DNA from: CAIMMJ01 sp037131955
GTDB lineage: Bacteria; Bacteroidota; Bacteroidia; UBA4408
Direction of reading: 5' to 3'
DNA: 26,407 nucleotides
Assembly: GCA_037131955.1 (NCBI GenBank)
Contig: JBAXQC010000040.1
Coordinates: forward strand, 1 to 26,407
Shown: one piece after another, positions 16,012 through 23,375 of the stretch
Layout: every line of letters starts with the position of its first letter
Numbering within the stretch: the stretch's first letter is position 1
Made by a program: the position numbers and the translations under genes
Notes under the pieces: generated by a model
Databases searched by the model: none
Told to the model about the DNA's origin: nothing
What the model saw: the letters and a program-made list of their open reading frames with translations, nothing else

Positions 16012-16830
16012 TTAATGTTCATGAGCAAGTTCATACACTTTGTTTTTCATGTGATTTGCCCACTCGGCATCGGTTTTGTCTTTCGTAAAATTATCAATCG
16101 AAATTGGTTTTCCAAAAACAATTAAAAATGTTTTATCTTTTTGTTGATACATCTCATCCACAAGGTACAACATTTCTAGGTTTGCCTTAATTCCAATACT
16201 GGTTCTGATTTTTGAAAGGTTGTAAAAAAAGTTGGTGTTTTCGCCCTTGATGTAAATGGGAATAACGTCTTTTTTATATTTTTTTGCTCGGGTAATAAAG
16301 GTTTTTTTCCATTCTAAATCCATTATTTTCCCTTGTTGCTTTCGGCTTACCAAGCCAGCCGGAAAAATTACAATAGCATTATCGGAACTAAACAATTCGT
16401 CAACCGATTTTAAACTTTCTGCTGCAGTTTTTCCATGTTTATTCACACCAACAAAAATTTCTTTGAGGTTCACCAAATGCAAAAGCAAATCGTTTACTAT
16501 AAATTTTAAATCTCTTCGTATGGGCTGCATTACCGAGGCAATTGCCATTGCATCCATACCTCCCAATGGATGGTTAGAGCAAAAGATGTAACCGCCAGTT
16601 TGTGGAATATTTTCAAGTCCTTTAACTTCTATTTTTATATTAAACTTTTTTATTACAGCTTCAGAAAATTCAAAGCTATCCATTCCTTTACAACTATTAA
16701 TAAACAGATTTACATCTTCTTGATGTATAATTTTTTTTAGGTAGCGAAGAATTGGCCTTGGCAAAAACTTAAGGAGTTTTGGATTTTTGCTGTTAAAAAG
16801 CTTTTCAATGTCAATTAATTTCTCTTCCAT
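16012..16830 (-). CDS. PlsC-like O-acyltransferase, GlsA/OlsA-like
   Basis: A 272-aa lysophospholipid-acyltransferase-type protein. The catalytic His/Asp motif is SNHPLGGMDA, with H87 and D93 (one residue longer than the classic HX4D, as I recall for this subfamily). A FPAGLVSR block (156-163) takes the place of the FPEGTRS motif. There is no classical transmembrane helix, so peripheral attachment to the inner membrane is likely. Together with the GNAT-type gene 17 bp downstream it would add the second acyl chain to make a diacylated amino-acid lipid. It is the first gene of the four-gene minus-strand run and is divergent from the histidine kinase gene. Confidence 0.82.
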   Translation of the reverse strand: MEEKLIDIEKLFNSKNPKLLKFLPRPILRYLKKIIHQEDVNLFINSCKGMDSFEFSEAVIKKFNIKIEVKGLENIPQTGGYIFCSNHPLGGMDAMAIASVMQPIRRDLKFIVNDLLLHLVNLKEIFVGVNKHGKTAAESLKSVDELFSSDNAIVIFPAGLVSRKQQGKIMDLEWKKTFITRAKKYKKDVIPIYIKGENTNFFYNLSKIRTSIGIKANLEMLYLVDEMYQQKDKTFLIVFGKPISIDNFTKDKTDAEWANHMKNKVYELAHEH

Positions 16831-16928
16831 ATTTGATTGAGGTAAAACTAACTAAAAAAATGAATTTTAATAAATGTTTTTTTAGAATAATAGCTAAAAA
16901 TTATACCTAATATTTAGAACAATTGAAG

Positions 16929-16936
16929 TAATTTTG
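16929..16936 (+). promoter_or_regulatory. -7 box directly before the histidine kinase start
   Basis: TAATTTTG matches TAnnTTTG. The expected transcription start, about 5-8 nt downstream, coincides with the GTG start at 16941, so the mRNA could be leaderless. The -33 box is not clear. Confidence 0.4.
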
Positions 16937-16940
16937 CAAT

Positions 16941-17891
16941 GTGAACAACAATTCCAAAACCATTCTACTTTTTTATTTTTTAGTGATCTATGTAATACTA
17001 CAATTTGCTTGGTGGTGGTATTTATTGCTTCAACTAAATATTGAAATCGCAGATATAAAAAAGATAACATTAGGAACCGCCGAGGAAATTTATTCGAATA
17101 ATTTAAATAAAAAAATTTGGATGTTTTTTGGCGAAGGTGCAGTTTTTTTACTTTTGCTAACTGCTGGAGTTTGGCAAGTGAGAAAAGCATTTTACAAAGA
17201 AGCCTCACTTTCCGAACAACAAAAAAACTTTTTATTGTCTATTACTCACGAATTAAAAACTCCTGTTGCATCAGCAAAACTTCAACTACAAACCTTGTTG
17301 TTAAGAACCCTGGAAAAAGAAAAACAAAATCAATTTCTAAAAAACACGTTATACGATTTAGAGAGATTAGATAATTTAACTGAGAAAATTTTGTTGGCAG
17401 CACAAATCGAAAACAAATCAATTTTTACAGAAATAAAAACAATAAACTTTTCAGAGTTTTTAGAGCAAACAATTAGTAACCACAATTCCAATAAAAATTC
17501 CAATCCACTATCAACTATTAAACGGTTTATTGCTTCTGACATCTACATTTTAGCAGATGAAAGTGCCTTATACTCCATAGTAATGAATTTAATGGATAAT
17601 GCCATTAAATACTCATCTGTAAATTCTGAAATTGAAATTCATCTTACTAAAAATAACAATCAAGCATTGCTGCAAATTAAAGACAATGGAATAGGAATAA
17701 ATGATGCTGAAAAAGAAAAAGTGTTTACAAAATTTTATAGAGTTGGAAGCGAAGAAACCAGAAACAGCAAAGGAACAGGACTTGGTTTATACATTGTAAA
17801 AAATTTAGTAAAGATGTGTGAAGGAAAAATAGAAATAAAAAATAACAGTCCGCAAGGAAGTAATTTTTGCATAACATTTAACGCAGTATAA
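16941..17891 (+). CDS. Membrane sensor histidine kinase, no adjacent regulator
   Basis: A 316-aa histidine kinase with a GTG start; the nearby ATG at 16939 runs straight into TGA. TM1 spans about residues 8-31 and TM2 about 60-78, leaving an external loop of only some 28 residues. The HisKA domain has the phospho-acceptor H103 in SITHELKTPVA. The ATPase domain shows NLMDNAIKYS (N box), DNGIGI (G1), FTKFYRVGSEETRN (F box) and KGTGLGLYIV (G2). There is no HAMP or PAS domain and no response-regulator gene beside it. gpmI starts 10 bp downstream on the same strand. The stimulus is unknown; the tiny loop suggests sensing in or near the membrane. Confidence 0.93.
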   Translation: MNNNSKTILLFYFLVIYVILQFAWWWYLLLQLNIEIADIKKITLGTAEEIYSNNLNKKIWMFFGEGAVFLLLLTAGVWQVRKAFYKEASLSEQQKNFLLSITHELKTPVASAKLQLQTLLLRTLEKEKQNQFLKNTLYDLERLDNLTEKILLAAQIENKSIFTEIKTINFSEFLEQTISNHNSNKNSNPLSTIKRFIASDIYILADESALYSIVMNLMDNAIKYSSVNSEIEIHLTKNNNQALLQIKDNGIGINDAEKEKVFTKFYRVGSEETRNSKGTGLGLYIVKNLVKMCEGKIEIKNNSPQGSNFCITFNAV

Positions 17892-17901
17892 ATTATATAA
17901 T

Positions 17902-19419
17902 ATGAAAAAATTAGCATTGGTAATTTTAGACGGTTGGGGATTAGGAAAAAAAGATTCTACTAATGCCATTGAAAATGCAAAAAAACCATTCATGGATTAT
18001 TTAATGAATAGCTATCCAAACAGCACATTGGTTACTTTTGGTCAACAAGTTGGTTTGCCTGAGGGACAAATGGGAAACAGCGAAGTTGGTCATTTGAATA
18101 TTGGTGCCGGAAGAATAGTTTACCAAGACCTAGAATTAATAAACAAAGCCATAAGAGAAAAAACAATAGACAACAATTCTACCATCAAAAATTTGTTTGA
18201 AACAGTGAACAATGGTGATAAGAATTTGCATTTAATTGGACTGGTTTCTGATGGCGGAGTTCATTCATCACTTGATCATTTAATCTATTTATCTAAACTA
18301 GCGGAAGTAAATAAGTGCAAAAATGTTTTTATTCATGCCATTACAGATGGCAGAGATACCGACCCAAAAAGTGGTTTAAACTATATAGAGCACTTAGAAG
18401 AATCATTAAAAAATACAAATGTAAAAATAGCGTCAATCATAGGTCGTTACTTTGCAATGGACAGAGATAAAAGATGGGAAAGAATTAAAAAAGCCTATGA
18501 TTTGTACGTAAAACAAATTGGCAAAAAGTATTTCTCAGTAAAAGAGGCTGTGTTAGATTCATATAACAATGGAGTAACTGATGAATTTATTGAACCAATA
18601 CTTTTAACAGATGAAAATGGAAATAATTTCCCAGCAATTTCTGAGGGCGATTCTGTTTTTTGTTTTAACTTTAGAACAGACCGTTGCAGAGAGATTACAG
18701 AAGTACTTTCGCAAAAAGACTTTCCAGAATTTGGCATGAAAAAACTAAATTTGAATTACGTTACAATCACCAATTACGACGACTCATTTGAGAATGTAAA
18801 AGTTGTTTTTGACAAGGATAACATCTCAAATACCTTGGGTGAAGTGCTATCAAAAATTGGAAAAACTCAAATAAGAATGGCAGAAACCGAGAAATATCCA
18901 CATGTTACATTTTTCTTTTCGGGTGGAAGAGAAGATTTGTTTGAAGGTGAAAAAAGAATTTTAGCTCCATCGCCCAAAGTAGCCACCTACGACTTGCAGC
19001 CACAAATGAGTGCCATAGAATTGAAAGAAAAAGTGGTACATGAAATGAACAACAAAAGCTCAGATTTTATTTGTTTAAACTTTGCCAATGCCGATATGGT
19101 TGGACATACAGGTGTGTTTTCTGCCATTGTTAAAGCCATAGAAACCGTTGATACTTGCTTGAAAGAAGTGGTAGAAACAGGAATAAAAAACGGTTATTCA
19201 TTTATTATTATTGCAGACCACGGCAATGCCGATTTTGCAGTAAATGCTGATGGAAGTCCCAACACTGCACATTCAAAAAATCCTGTTCCTTGTGTTTTAA
19301 TTGACAAAGATTTTAAGCACATAAAGAATGGGAAATTGGCAGATATAGCTCCAAGCATTTTAAAAATTATGGAAATAGAAATTCCTAAAGAAATGACAGG
19401 TGAAGTATTAGTTTCTTAG
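17902..19419 (+). CDS. gpmI: Cofactor-independent phosphoglycerate mutase
   Basis: Interconverts 3- and 2-phosphoglycerate in glycolysis and gluconeogenesis with a Mn2+-dependent phosphoserine mechanism. At 505 aa it is full length. The N-terminal metal site is LDGWG (9-13) and the nucleophile S60 sits in MGNSEVGHLNIGAGR. HAITDGRDT and a GRYFAMDRDKRWER block belong to the phosphotransferase domain. The C-terminal metal ligands are in NFANADMVGHTG and IADHGNAD. It lies 10 bp after the histidine kinase gene, an unusual operon partner. The stop overlaps the stop of a convergent membrane-protein remnant. Confidence 0.97.
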   Translation: MKKLALVILDGWGLGKKDSTNAIENAKKPFMDYLMNSYPNSTLVTFGQQVGLPEGQMGNSEVGHLNIGAGRIVYQDLELINKAIREKTIDNNSTIKNLFETVNNGDKNLHLIGLVSDGGVHSSLDHLIYLSKLAEVNKCKNVFIHAITDGRDTDPKSGLNYIEHLEESLKNTNVKIASIIGRYFAMDRDKRWERIKKAYDLYVKQIGKKYFSVKEAVLDSYNNGVTDEFIEPILLTDENGNNFPAISEGDSVFCFNFRTDRCREITEVLSQKDFPEFGMKKLNLNYVTITNYDDSFENVKVVFDKDNISNTLGEVLSKIGKTQIRMAETEKYPHVTFFFSGGREDLFEGEKRILAPSPKVATYDLQPQMSAIELKEKVVHEMNNKSSDFICLNFANADMVGHTGVFSAIVKAIETVDTCLKEVVETGIKNGYSFIIIADHGNADFAVNADGSPNTAHSKNPVPCVLIDKDFKHIKNGKLADIAPSILKIMEIEIPKEMTGEVLVS

Positions 19420-19631
19420 CTGGCTTGCATTAATTTTTTTAAAGAAACCAAATGCGAAAACAAAACTATTGGCACAATAAAACCTGGCAAATAAACAAAC
19501 GGAAAATACATTACAGCAATGCTTGGTTGATCAAACGCCAGTTGTTGTATTGGCAATGGAGCAGATAAAATCGCAGTTAAAACAATATTAAACAAAAGAG
19601 CAAGACAAATAAATACTGTAGGAGAAAATAA
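19416..19631 (-). pseudogene. 3'-terminal remnant of an integral membrane protein gene
   Basis: On the minus strand, 71 sense codons run to a TAA at 19416-19418 that overlaps the gpmI stop. The translation is strongly hydrophobic with two or three helix-like stretches: TVFICLALLFNIVLTAIL, then a polar PIQQLAFDQPS loop, then FPFVYLPGFIVPIVLF, ending HLVSLKKLMQAS. No start codon is in a sensible place, and upstream the frame meets TGA at 19632-19634, with nothing coding before the tRNA terminator at 19661. This looks like the tail of a multi-pass membrane protein whose 5' part has been deleted. The family is not named with confidence. Confidence 0.6.
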
Positions 19632-19660
19632 TCAAGGATTATACTCAACTAATGGCCAAC

Positions 19661-19690
19661 AAAAAAGCCCCCAAAAATAGAGGGCTTTAA
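19661..19690 (-). terminator. Rho-independent terminator of tRNA-Asp
   Basis: The stem is AAAGCCC (19664-19670) paired with GGGCTTT (19682-19688), followed on the minus strand by a run of T. It lies just after the 3' end of the minus-strand tRNA. Confidence 0.75.
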
Positions 19691-19695
19691 TTTTG

Positions 19696-19769
19696 CGGTC
19701 CGGACGGGACTCGAACCCGCGACCCCGTGCGTGACAGGCACGTATTCTAACCAGCTGAACTACCGAACC
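19696..19769 (-). tRNA. tRNA-Asp (anticodon GUC)
   Basis: 74 nt read on the minus strand. Acceptor stem GGTTCGG/CCGGACC, D arm GTTC...GAAT, anticodon stem CGTGC/GCACG with loop CTGTCAC (anticodon GTC), T arm GCGGG-TTCGAGT-CCCGT, discriminator G. CCA is not encoded. A complete promoter lies upstream and a terminator downstream, so it is a monocistronic tRNA gene. Confidence 0.95.
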
Positions 19770-19785
19770 TTTTTGTTCTGGCTTG

Positions 19786-19816
19786 CAAAAGTAACTAATT
19801 TTAGATTACATCCAAA
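19786..19816 (-). promoter_or_regulatory. Promoter of tRNA-Asp, -33 and -7 boxes
   Basis: On the minus strand, TTTG (19813-19816), a 19-nt spacer, then TACTTTTG (19786-19793). This is a full match to the Bacteroidota TTTG/N19/TAnnTTTG promoter. The transcription start would fall about 10 nt before the tRNA 5' end. Confidence 0.7.
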
Positions 19817-19846
19817 AAAACTTTTAAAATTCATCTTAAATATTCT

Positions 19847-20851
19847 CTATTTCTTTGGCAGTGGCTGCTTTACAGTTTTTAAAGGAGCAGAATTAGTTTT
19901 ATTATCCTCAAAAGATCTATTAGAAACAGACTTTTTTTGTGTCACCACCTTTCTTGTTGGTGAAACTGCTTGTGTTAAACTAAACATCCAATCTTCTTCT
20001 GTTGCAACCACAAAAAGCTTGCTAAACTCTTGGTTAACAGCAATTCTTGTAATACCTTTTAACTTAAATGGATTAAAGTCGGCCACTTCTTTCCAATTTC
20101 TCTCCTCCTCTAAATGACATTCAAATAACTTTTCATCTATTACGGTATAAATTCTTTGTTCATGCACTAAAAAATCTTCTTTGCCTGGAGGCAAATCAAT
20201 TAAATGAATATTACTTTTTATAGTATTGTCATAGAAAGCAATTTTATTTACATCGTTTTTTGTTGCTCCCAATTGCACATATAAGATGCCAGACCTGTAT
20301 TCTAAAATTGTTCTTCCTACATTACCTGCAATAAATTCGGGCTCGACAAGTTTTGCTGTATCAATCAACTGCAGGGAGTGTAGCTTTGTTAGGATGTTTG
20401 CCGCAATTTTTCCCTTACCTAAATAGCAATAATAGCCAATTGAATCATTGCTTACTAAAATTGTATCTTCTGATGAAAAGTCTTCAGAATACAATGATAG
20501 CCGCTGCTCCGGGCCCTTAACCACCATGCATCTACTGCTAGGAGATATAATTTTTGGTGAATATTCGTTCTCTTTGTTTTTGGTGAGTCTTTTTGTTTTA
20601 TTATTTATGTAATCGTACTCATAAATTTCAGTAGAAATGCTATCTCTCTTGCTGGTAAATAATAGTTTTTTTTCTTCTGACTTTACAAATGGTTGGTTAT
20701 CGTATCCTTTATTCTTACTTATATTTACCATGTTGCTAAGCTCAAAACCTTTTCCATTAGGTTTTATGTCAAACATTAATATTTCAGTGTTTTGGGCAAT
20801 CGTTAACTTTGCAAACAGAATAATTAAAAACAGAAACGCTTTTTTCATCAT
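19847..20851 (-). CDS. Secreted protein with PD40/TolB-like propeller repeats
   Basis: A protein of about 334 aa whose frame extends to 20878. The ATG at 20849-20851 (or the adjacent one at 20846-20848) gives the signal peptide MKKAFLFLIILFAKLTIA, so the longer start is rejected. Residues about 40-110 match the PD40 pattern: DNQPFVKSEEKKLLFTSKRD, EIYEYDYINNKTKRLT and EYSPKIISP. The rest is probably further blades. A Lys/Ser-rich, low-complexity C-terminus ends it. There is no T9SS tail. Function unknown; periplasmic or outer-membrane placement is likely. It diverges from the SixA-like gene with only about 18 bp between starts. Confidence 0.72.
   Translation of the reverse strand: MMKKAFLFLIILFAKLTIAQNTEILMFDIKPNGKGFELSNMVNISKNKGYDNQPFVKSEEKKLLFTSKRDSISTEIYEYDYINNKTKRLTKNKENEYSPKIISPSSRCMVVKGPEQRLSLYSEDFSSEDTILVSNDSIGYYCYLGKGKIAANILTKLHSLQLIDTAKLVEPEFIAGNVGRTILEYRSGILYVQLGATKNDVNKIAFYDNTIKSNIHLIDLPPGKEDFLVHEQRIYTVIDEKLFECHLEEERNWKEVADFNPFKLKGITRIAVNQEFSKLFVVATEEDWMFSLTQAVSPTRKVVTQKKSVSNRSFEDNKTNSAPLKTVKQPLPKK
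20804..20811 (+). promoter_or_regulatory. -7 box for the SixA-like gene inside the divergent ORF
   Basis: TAACTTTG matches TAnnTTTG exactly. It sits within the signal-peptide codons of the minus-strand propeller gene, so the two 5' ends would overlap as antisense RNAs. The predicted leader of the SixA-like mRNA is about 50 nt. No -33 box was found. Confidence 0.35.
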
Positions 20852-20869
20852 TAAATTTTTTATAAAAAT

Positions 20870-21352
20870 ATGAAGCATTTATTATTAATAAGGCATGCCA
20901 AATCAGATTGGGACATAAAAGAATTCCCAGATTTTGGTAGAGGGCTCAACAAAAGAGGGTTACGAGAGGCATCGGAAATGAAAAAAAATTTATCAACTAT
21001 TATTCCTTCAATAAATAAGTATATATGCAGCCCTGCAGCTAGAACAATTCAAACATTAAGTATTATTTTAGGTGAAGAAATTTCAAATGCAAACATAGTT
21101 TGTTTTGAACCGCTTTTGTATTTGGCAGAAAGCAATAAAATTATGCAAATTGTAAAGCATGAACTCATTACATTAGATTTTTTGGCACTAGTCGGTCACA
21201 ATAATGGAATTTCTGACTTTCTAAATCTTATCACACAAAACAAATTTAACTTAGAATTTCCCACAGGATCATGGGTTTTATTGGAGAATTTGTCAAAAGT
21301 AAGCAATGAAGAAATGAATGATAATTGGCAAATCATTCAAAAATCGTGGTAA
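20870..21352 (+). CDS. SixA-like histidine phosphatase
   Basis: A 160-aa single-domain member of the histidine phosphatase (phosphoglycerate mutase-like) superfamily. The nucleophile H9 lies in LLLIRHAKSDW; SPAARTIQT (54-62) carries the conserved Arg; E80 or a nearby acidic residue and H110 in LVGHNNGISD complete the pocket. In E. coli SixA removes phosphate from HPt-domain phosphohistidine, but many Bacteroidota homologues have unknown substrates. There is no signal peptide, so it is cytoplasmic. The helicase gene starts 43 bp downstream with its own -7 box. Confidence 0.88.
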   Translation: MKHLLLIRHAKSDWDIKEFPDFGRGLNKRGLREASEMKKNLSTIIPSINKYICSPAARTIQTLSIILGEEISNANIVCFEPLLYLAESNKIMQIVKHELITLDFLALVGHNNGISDFLNLITQNKFNLEFPTGSWVLLENLSKVSNEEMNDNWQIIQKSW

Positions 21353-21368
21353 AATAGCTTTATTTTAT

Positions 21369-21376
21369 TACCTTTG
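21369..21376 (+). promoter_or_regulatory. -7 box of the DEAD-box helicase gene
   Basis: TACCTTTG matches TAnnTTTG and lies 19 nt before the ATG at 21396. The -33 region is weak. Confidence 0.45.
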
Positions 21377-21395
21377 CGGCCTAATACACAATTAA

Positions 21396-23303
21396 ATGCA
21401 AGATTTTCAATCTTTAGGATTAAAAGAATCAATCCTAAAAGGTATAACCTCACTAGGTTTTACCACCCCAACACCCATTCAAGAACAAGCCATTCCAAGA
21501 TTAATTTCAAACCCTTCAGATTTAGTAGGATTAGCTCAAACAGGAACAGGAAAAACGGCAGCCTTTGGTTTGCCAATTTGTCAATTAGCAGATTTTGACA
21601 GCAATGATACACAAGCACTTATAATTTGTCCAACAAGAGAGCTTTGTCTTCAAATTTCAAGAGACATACAAAGCTTTCTAAAGTTCGAAAAAAATGCAAG
21701 AGTAGTTCCAATTTACGGAGGAGCAAGTATAGAGAACCAAATAAGAGACATCTCTAGAGGTGCTCAAATTATTGTAGCAACGCCGGGCCGTATGGTTGAC
21801 ATGATCAACAGAAAAAGAGTAAAACTAGGCCATGTTCAGTTTGTGGTTTTAGACGAGGCCGATGAAATGCTAAACATGGGTTTTAAAGAAGATTTAGACC
21901 TTATTCTTGGCGAAACTCCAGAAGAAAAAAATACCTGGCTTTTTTCAGCCACCATGCCTAAAGAGGTTTCAAGAATCGCAAAAAAATACATGAGCGATCC
22001 TTTTGAAATTACAATTGGCAAGCAAAATTCAGGTGCAGAAAATATAGAACATCACTTTTATGTTGTGCATGCAAAAGACAGGTACTTGGCTCTAAAAAGA
22101 ATTGTAGATTATTATCCCGACATTTTTGGAATAATTTTTTGCAGAACCAGAATGGAAACTCAAGAAATTGCTGATAAGTTAATGAGAGACGGATACAATG
22201 CCGACGCTTTGCACGGAGATTTATCTCAATCGCAGAGAGACCATGTGATGAACAGGTATAGAACTCGTTCATTACAAATGTTAGTAGCCACAGACGTTGC
22301 TGCACGAGGGATAGACGTAAATGACGTTACACATGTTATCAATTACAATTTACCTGACGATTCAGAAAACTACACACACAGAAGCGGTAGAACTGCTAGA
22401 GCAGGAAAATCTGGTGTTTCGGTAATAATATTAAACACCAAAGAAGTAGGAAGAGTAAGAGAATTAGAGAGAATAATTTCACAGCGTTTCACGCAAAAAA
22501 CTGTGCCCACAGGTTCAGAGGTATGCGAAAAACAATTGTTTTCGTTGGTAAAGAAAATACACGATGCAGAAGTTAACGAGGAAGAAATCAGTGATTTTTT
22601 ACCTCCAATAAATGAAATGTTGAAAGACCTTTCCAAAGAAGAATTGATAAAACGAATGGTATCTACGGATTTTAATCGCTTTTTGAATTACTACAGAAAT
22701 GCAAACGACCTAAACGTAGATTCTTCTAGAAGAGACAGCCGAGATAGAAGAGACGACAGAAGCGAAAGAGGAGAACGATACGAACGCGGTGGCGAAAGAA
22801 GTGGCAGAGGGGATAGAGGTTCTAAAGATTCTTTTGGCGGAGATAGAGGGAGAAAAAACGAAGAAGTTACCGGCAGATTTTTTATTAATGTTGGAGAAAT
22901 AGATGGGATGGACAAAGTTGGACTAAGAGATTATATATGTGAAGTTGCAAAAATAAATCCTTCAGATGTGGGAAGAATAGATTTGAGGTCAAACTTTACT
23001 TTCTTTAATATTGACGGTGGCGGAAAAGAAATTTTAGACGCTTTTAAGAACGAAAAATTTAACGGAAGAAGTATACGTATAGACAATGCCGAAGACAAGC
23101 CAAGAGGCGAACGTGGCGGAGACAGAGGAGGCGATAGAGGTGGATTTGGCGGAAGAGAAAGAAGTGGTGGCAGCGACCGCGGCGGTTACAGCCGAGGTGG
23201 AGATAGAGGCGGCGACCGCGGAGGATACGACAAACCAAGAAGCGGTGGCTTTAGATCTGGAGATAAGAAAGAATTTGGTGGAGGAAAAAAGCGTAAATAC
23301 TAA
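21396..23303 (+). CDS. DEAD-box ATP-dependent RNA helicase with RG-rich segments
   Basis: A 635-aa DeaD/CsdA-type RNA helicase. The core shows the Q motif (FTTPTPIQEQAIP), motif I AQTGTGKT (47-54), PTRELC, motif II DEAD (153-156), motif III SAT (184-186) and motif VI HRSGRTARAG. After the core comes a low-complexity Arg/Asp/Glu/Gly linker (about 445-495), then a DbpA-type RNA-binding domain (about 497-565; GRFFINVGEIDGM to NFTFFNIDGG), then a second Gly/Arg tail (about 570-635). RG segments on both sides of the RNA-binding domain suggest RNA binding and possibly condensate formation. The likely role is ribosome assembly and cold-shock RNA remodelling, by family. Confidence 0.95.
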   Translation: MQDFQSLGLKESILKGITSLGFTTPTPIQEQAIPRLISNPSDLVGLAQTGTGKTAAFGLPICQLADFDSNDTQALIICPTRELCLQISRDIQSFLKFEKNARVVPIYGGASIENQIRDISRGAQIIVATPGRMVDMINRKRVKLGHVQFVVLDEADEMLNMGFKEDLDLILGETPEEKNTWLFSATMPKEVSRIAKKYMSDPFEITIGKQNSGAENIEHHFYVVHAKDRYLALKRIVDYYPDIFGIIFCRTRMETQEIADKLMRDGYNADALHGDLSQSQRDHVMNRYRTRSLQMLVATDVAARGIDVNDVTHVINYNLPDDSENYTHRSGRTARAGKSGVSVIILNTKEVGRVRELERIISQRFTQKTVPTGSEVCEKQLFSLVKKIHDAEVNEEEISDFLPPINEMLKDLSKEELIKRMVSTDFNRFLNYYRNANDLNVDSSRRDSRDRRDDRSERGERYERGGERSGRGDRGSKDSFGGDRGRKNEEVTGRFFINVGEIDGMDKVGLRDYICEVAKINPSDVGRIDLRSNFTFFNIDGGGKEILDAFKNEKFNGRSIRIDNAEDKPRGERGGDRGGDRGGFGGRERSGGSDRGGYSRGGDRGGDRGGYDKPRSGGFRSGDKKEFGGGKKRKY

Positions 23304-23323
23304 CAGATACACAACTTAAATAG

Positions 23324-23353
23324 AAAAACCGAAGCACTTGCTTCGGTTTTTTT
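23324..23353. terminator. Bidirectional terminator between convergent genes
   Basis: A 12-bp perfect stem, AAAAACCGAAGC (23324-23335) and GCTTCGGTTTTT (23340-23351), with loop ACTT and T runs on both strands. It serves the plus-strand helicase and the minus-strand surface-protein gene. Confidence 0.9.
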
Positions 23354-23375
23354 GTTTGTTGCATTTTTCTTTTTG

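Noticed and set aside
19731..20117. Plus-strand frame of 128 codons
   Set aside because: It starts inside the tRNA-Asp gene and then runs antisense to the propeller gene, whose signal peptide and PD40 repeats make it the real coding strand.
16941..21352. A phosphorelay joining the histidine kinase with the SixA-like phosphatase
   Set aside because: They are 3 kb apart, separated by gpmI, a tRNA and a divergent gene, and no HPt domain or regulator is in the window. Position alone does not support it.
22725..23270. Repeated GGCGGAGATAGAGG-type units as a possible CRISPR or tandem repeat array
   Set aside because: The units are irregular, have no spacers and lie in frame within the helicase RG-rich segments.
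23034..23319. Overlapping frames on both strands in the helicase tail
   Set aside because: They are repetitive Ala/Val/Glu or Ser/Ala translations of the RG-rich codons in other frames, a known artefact of such repeats.
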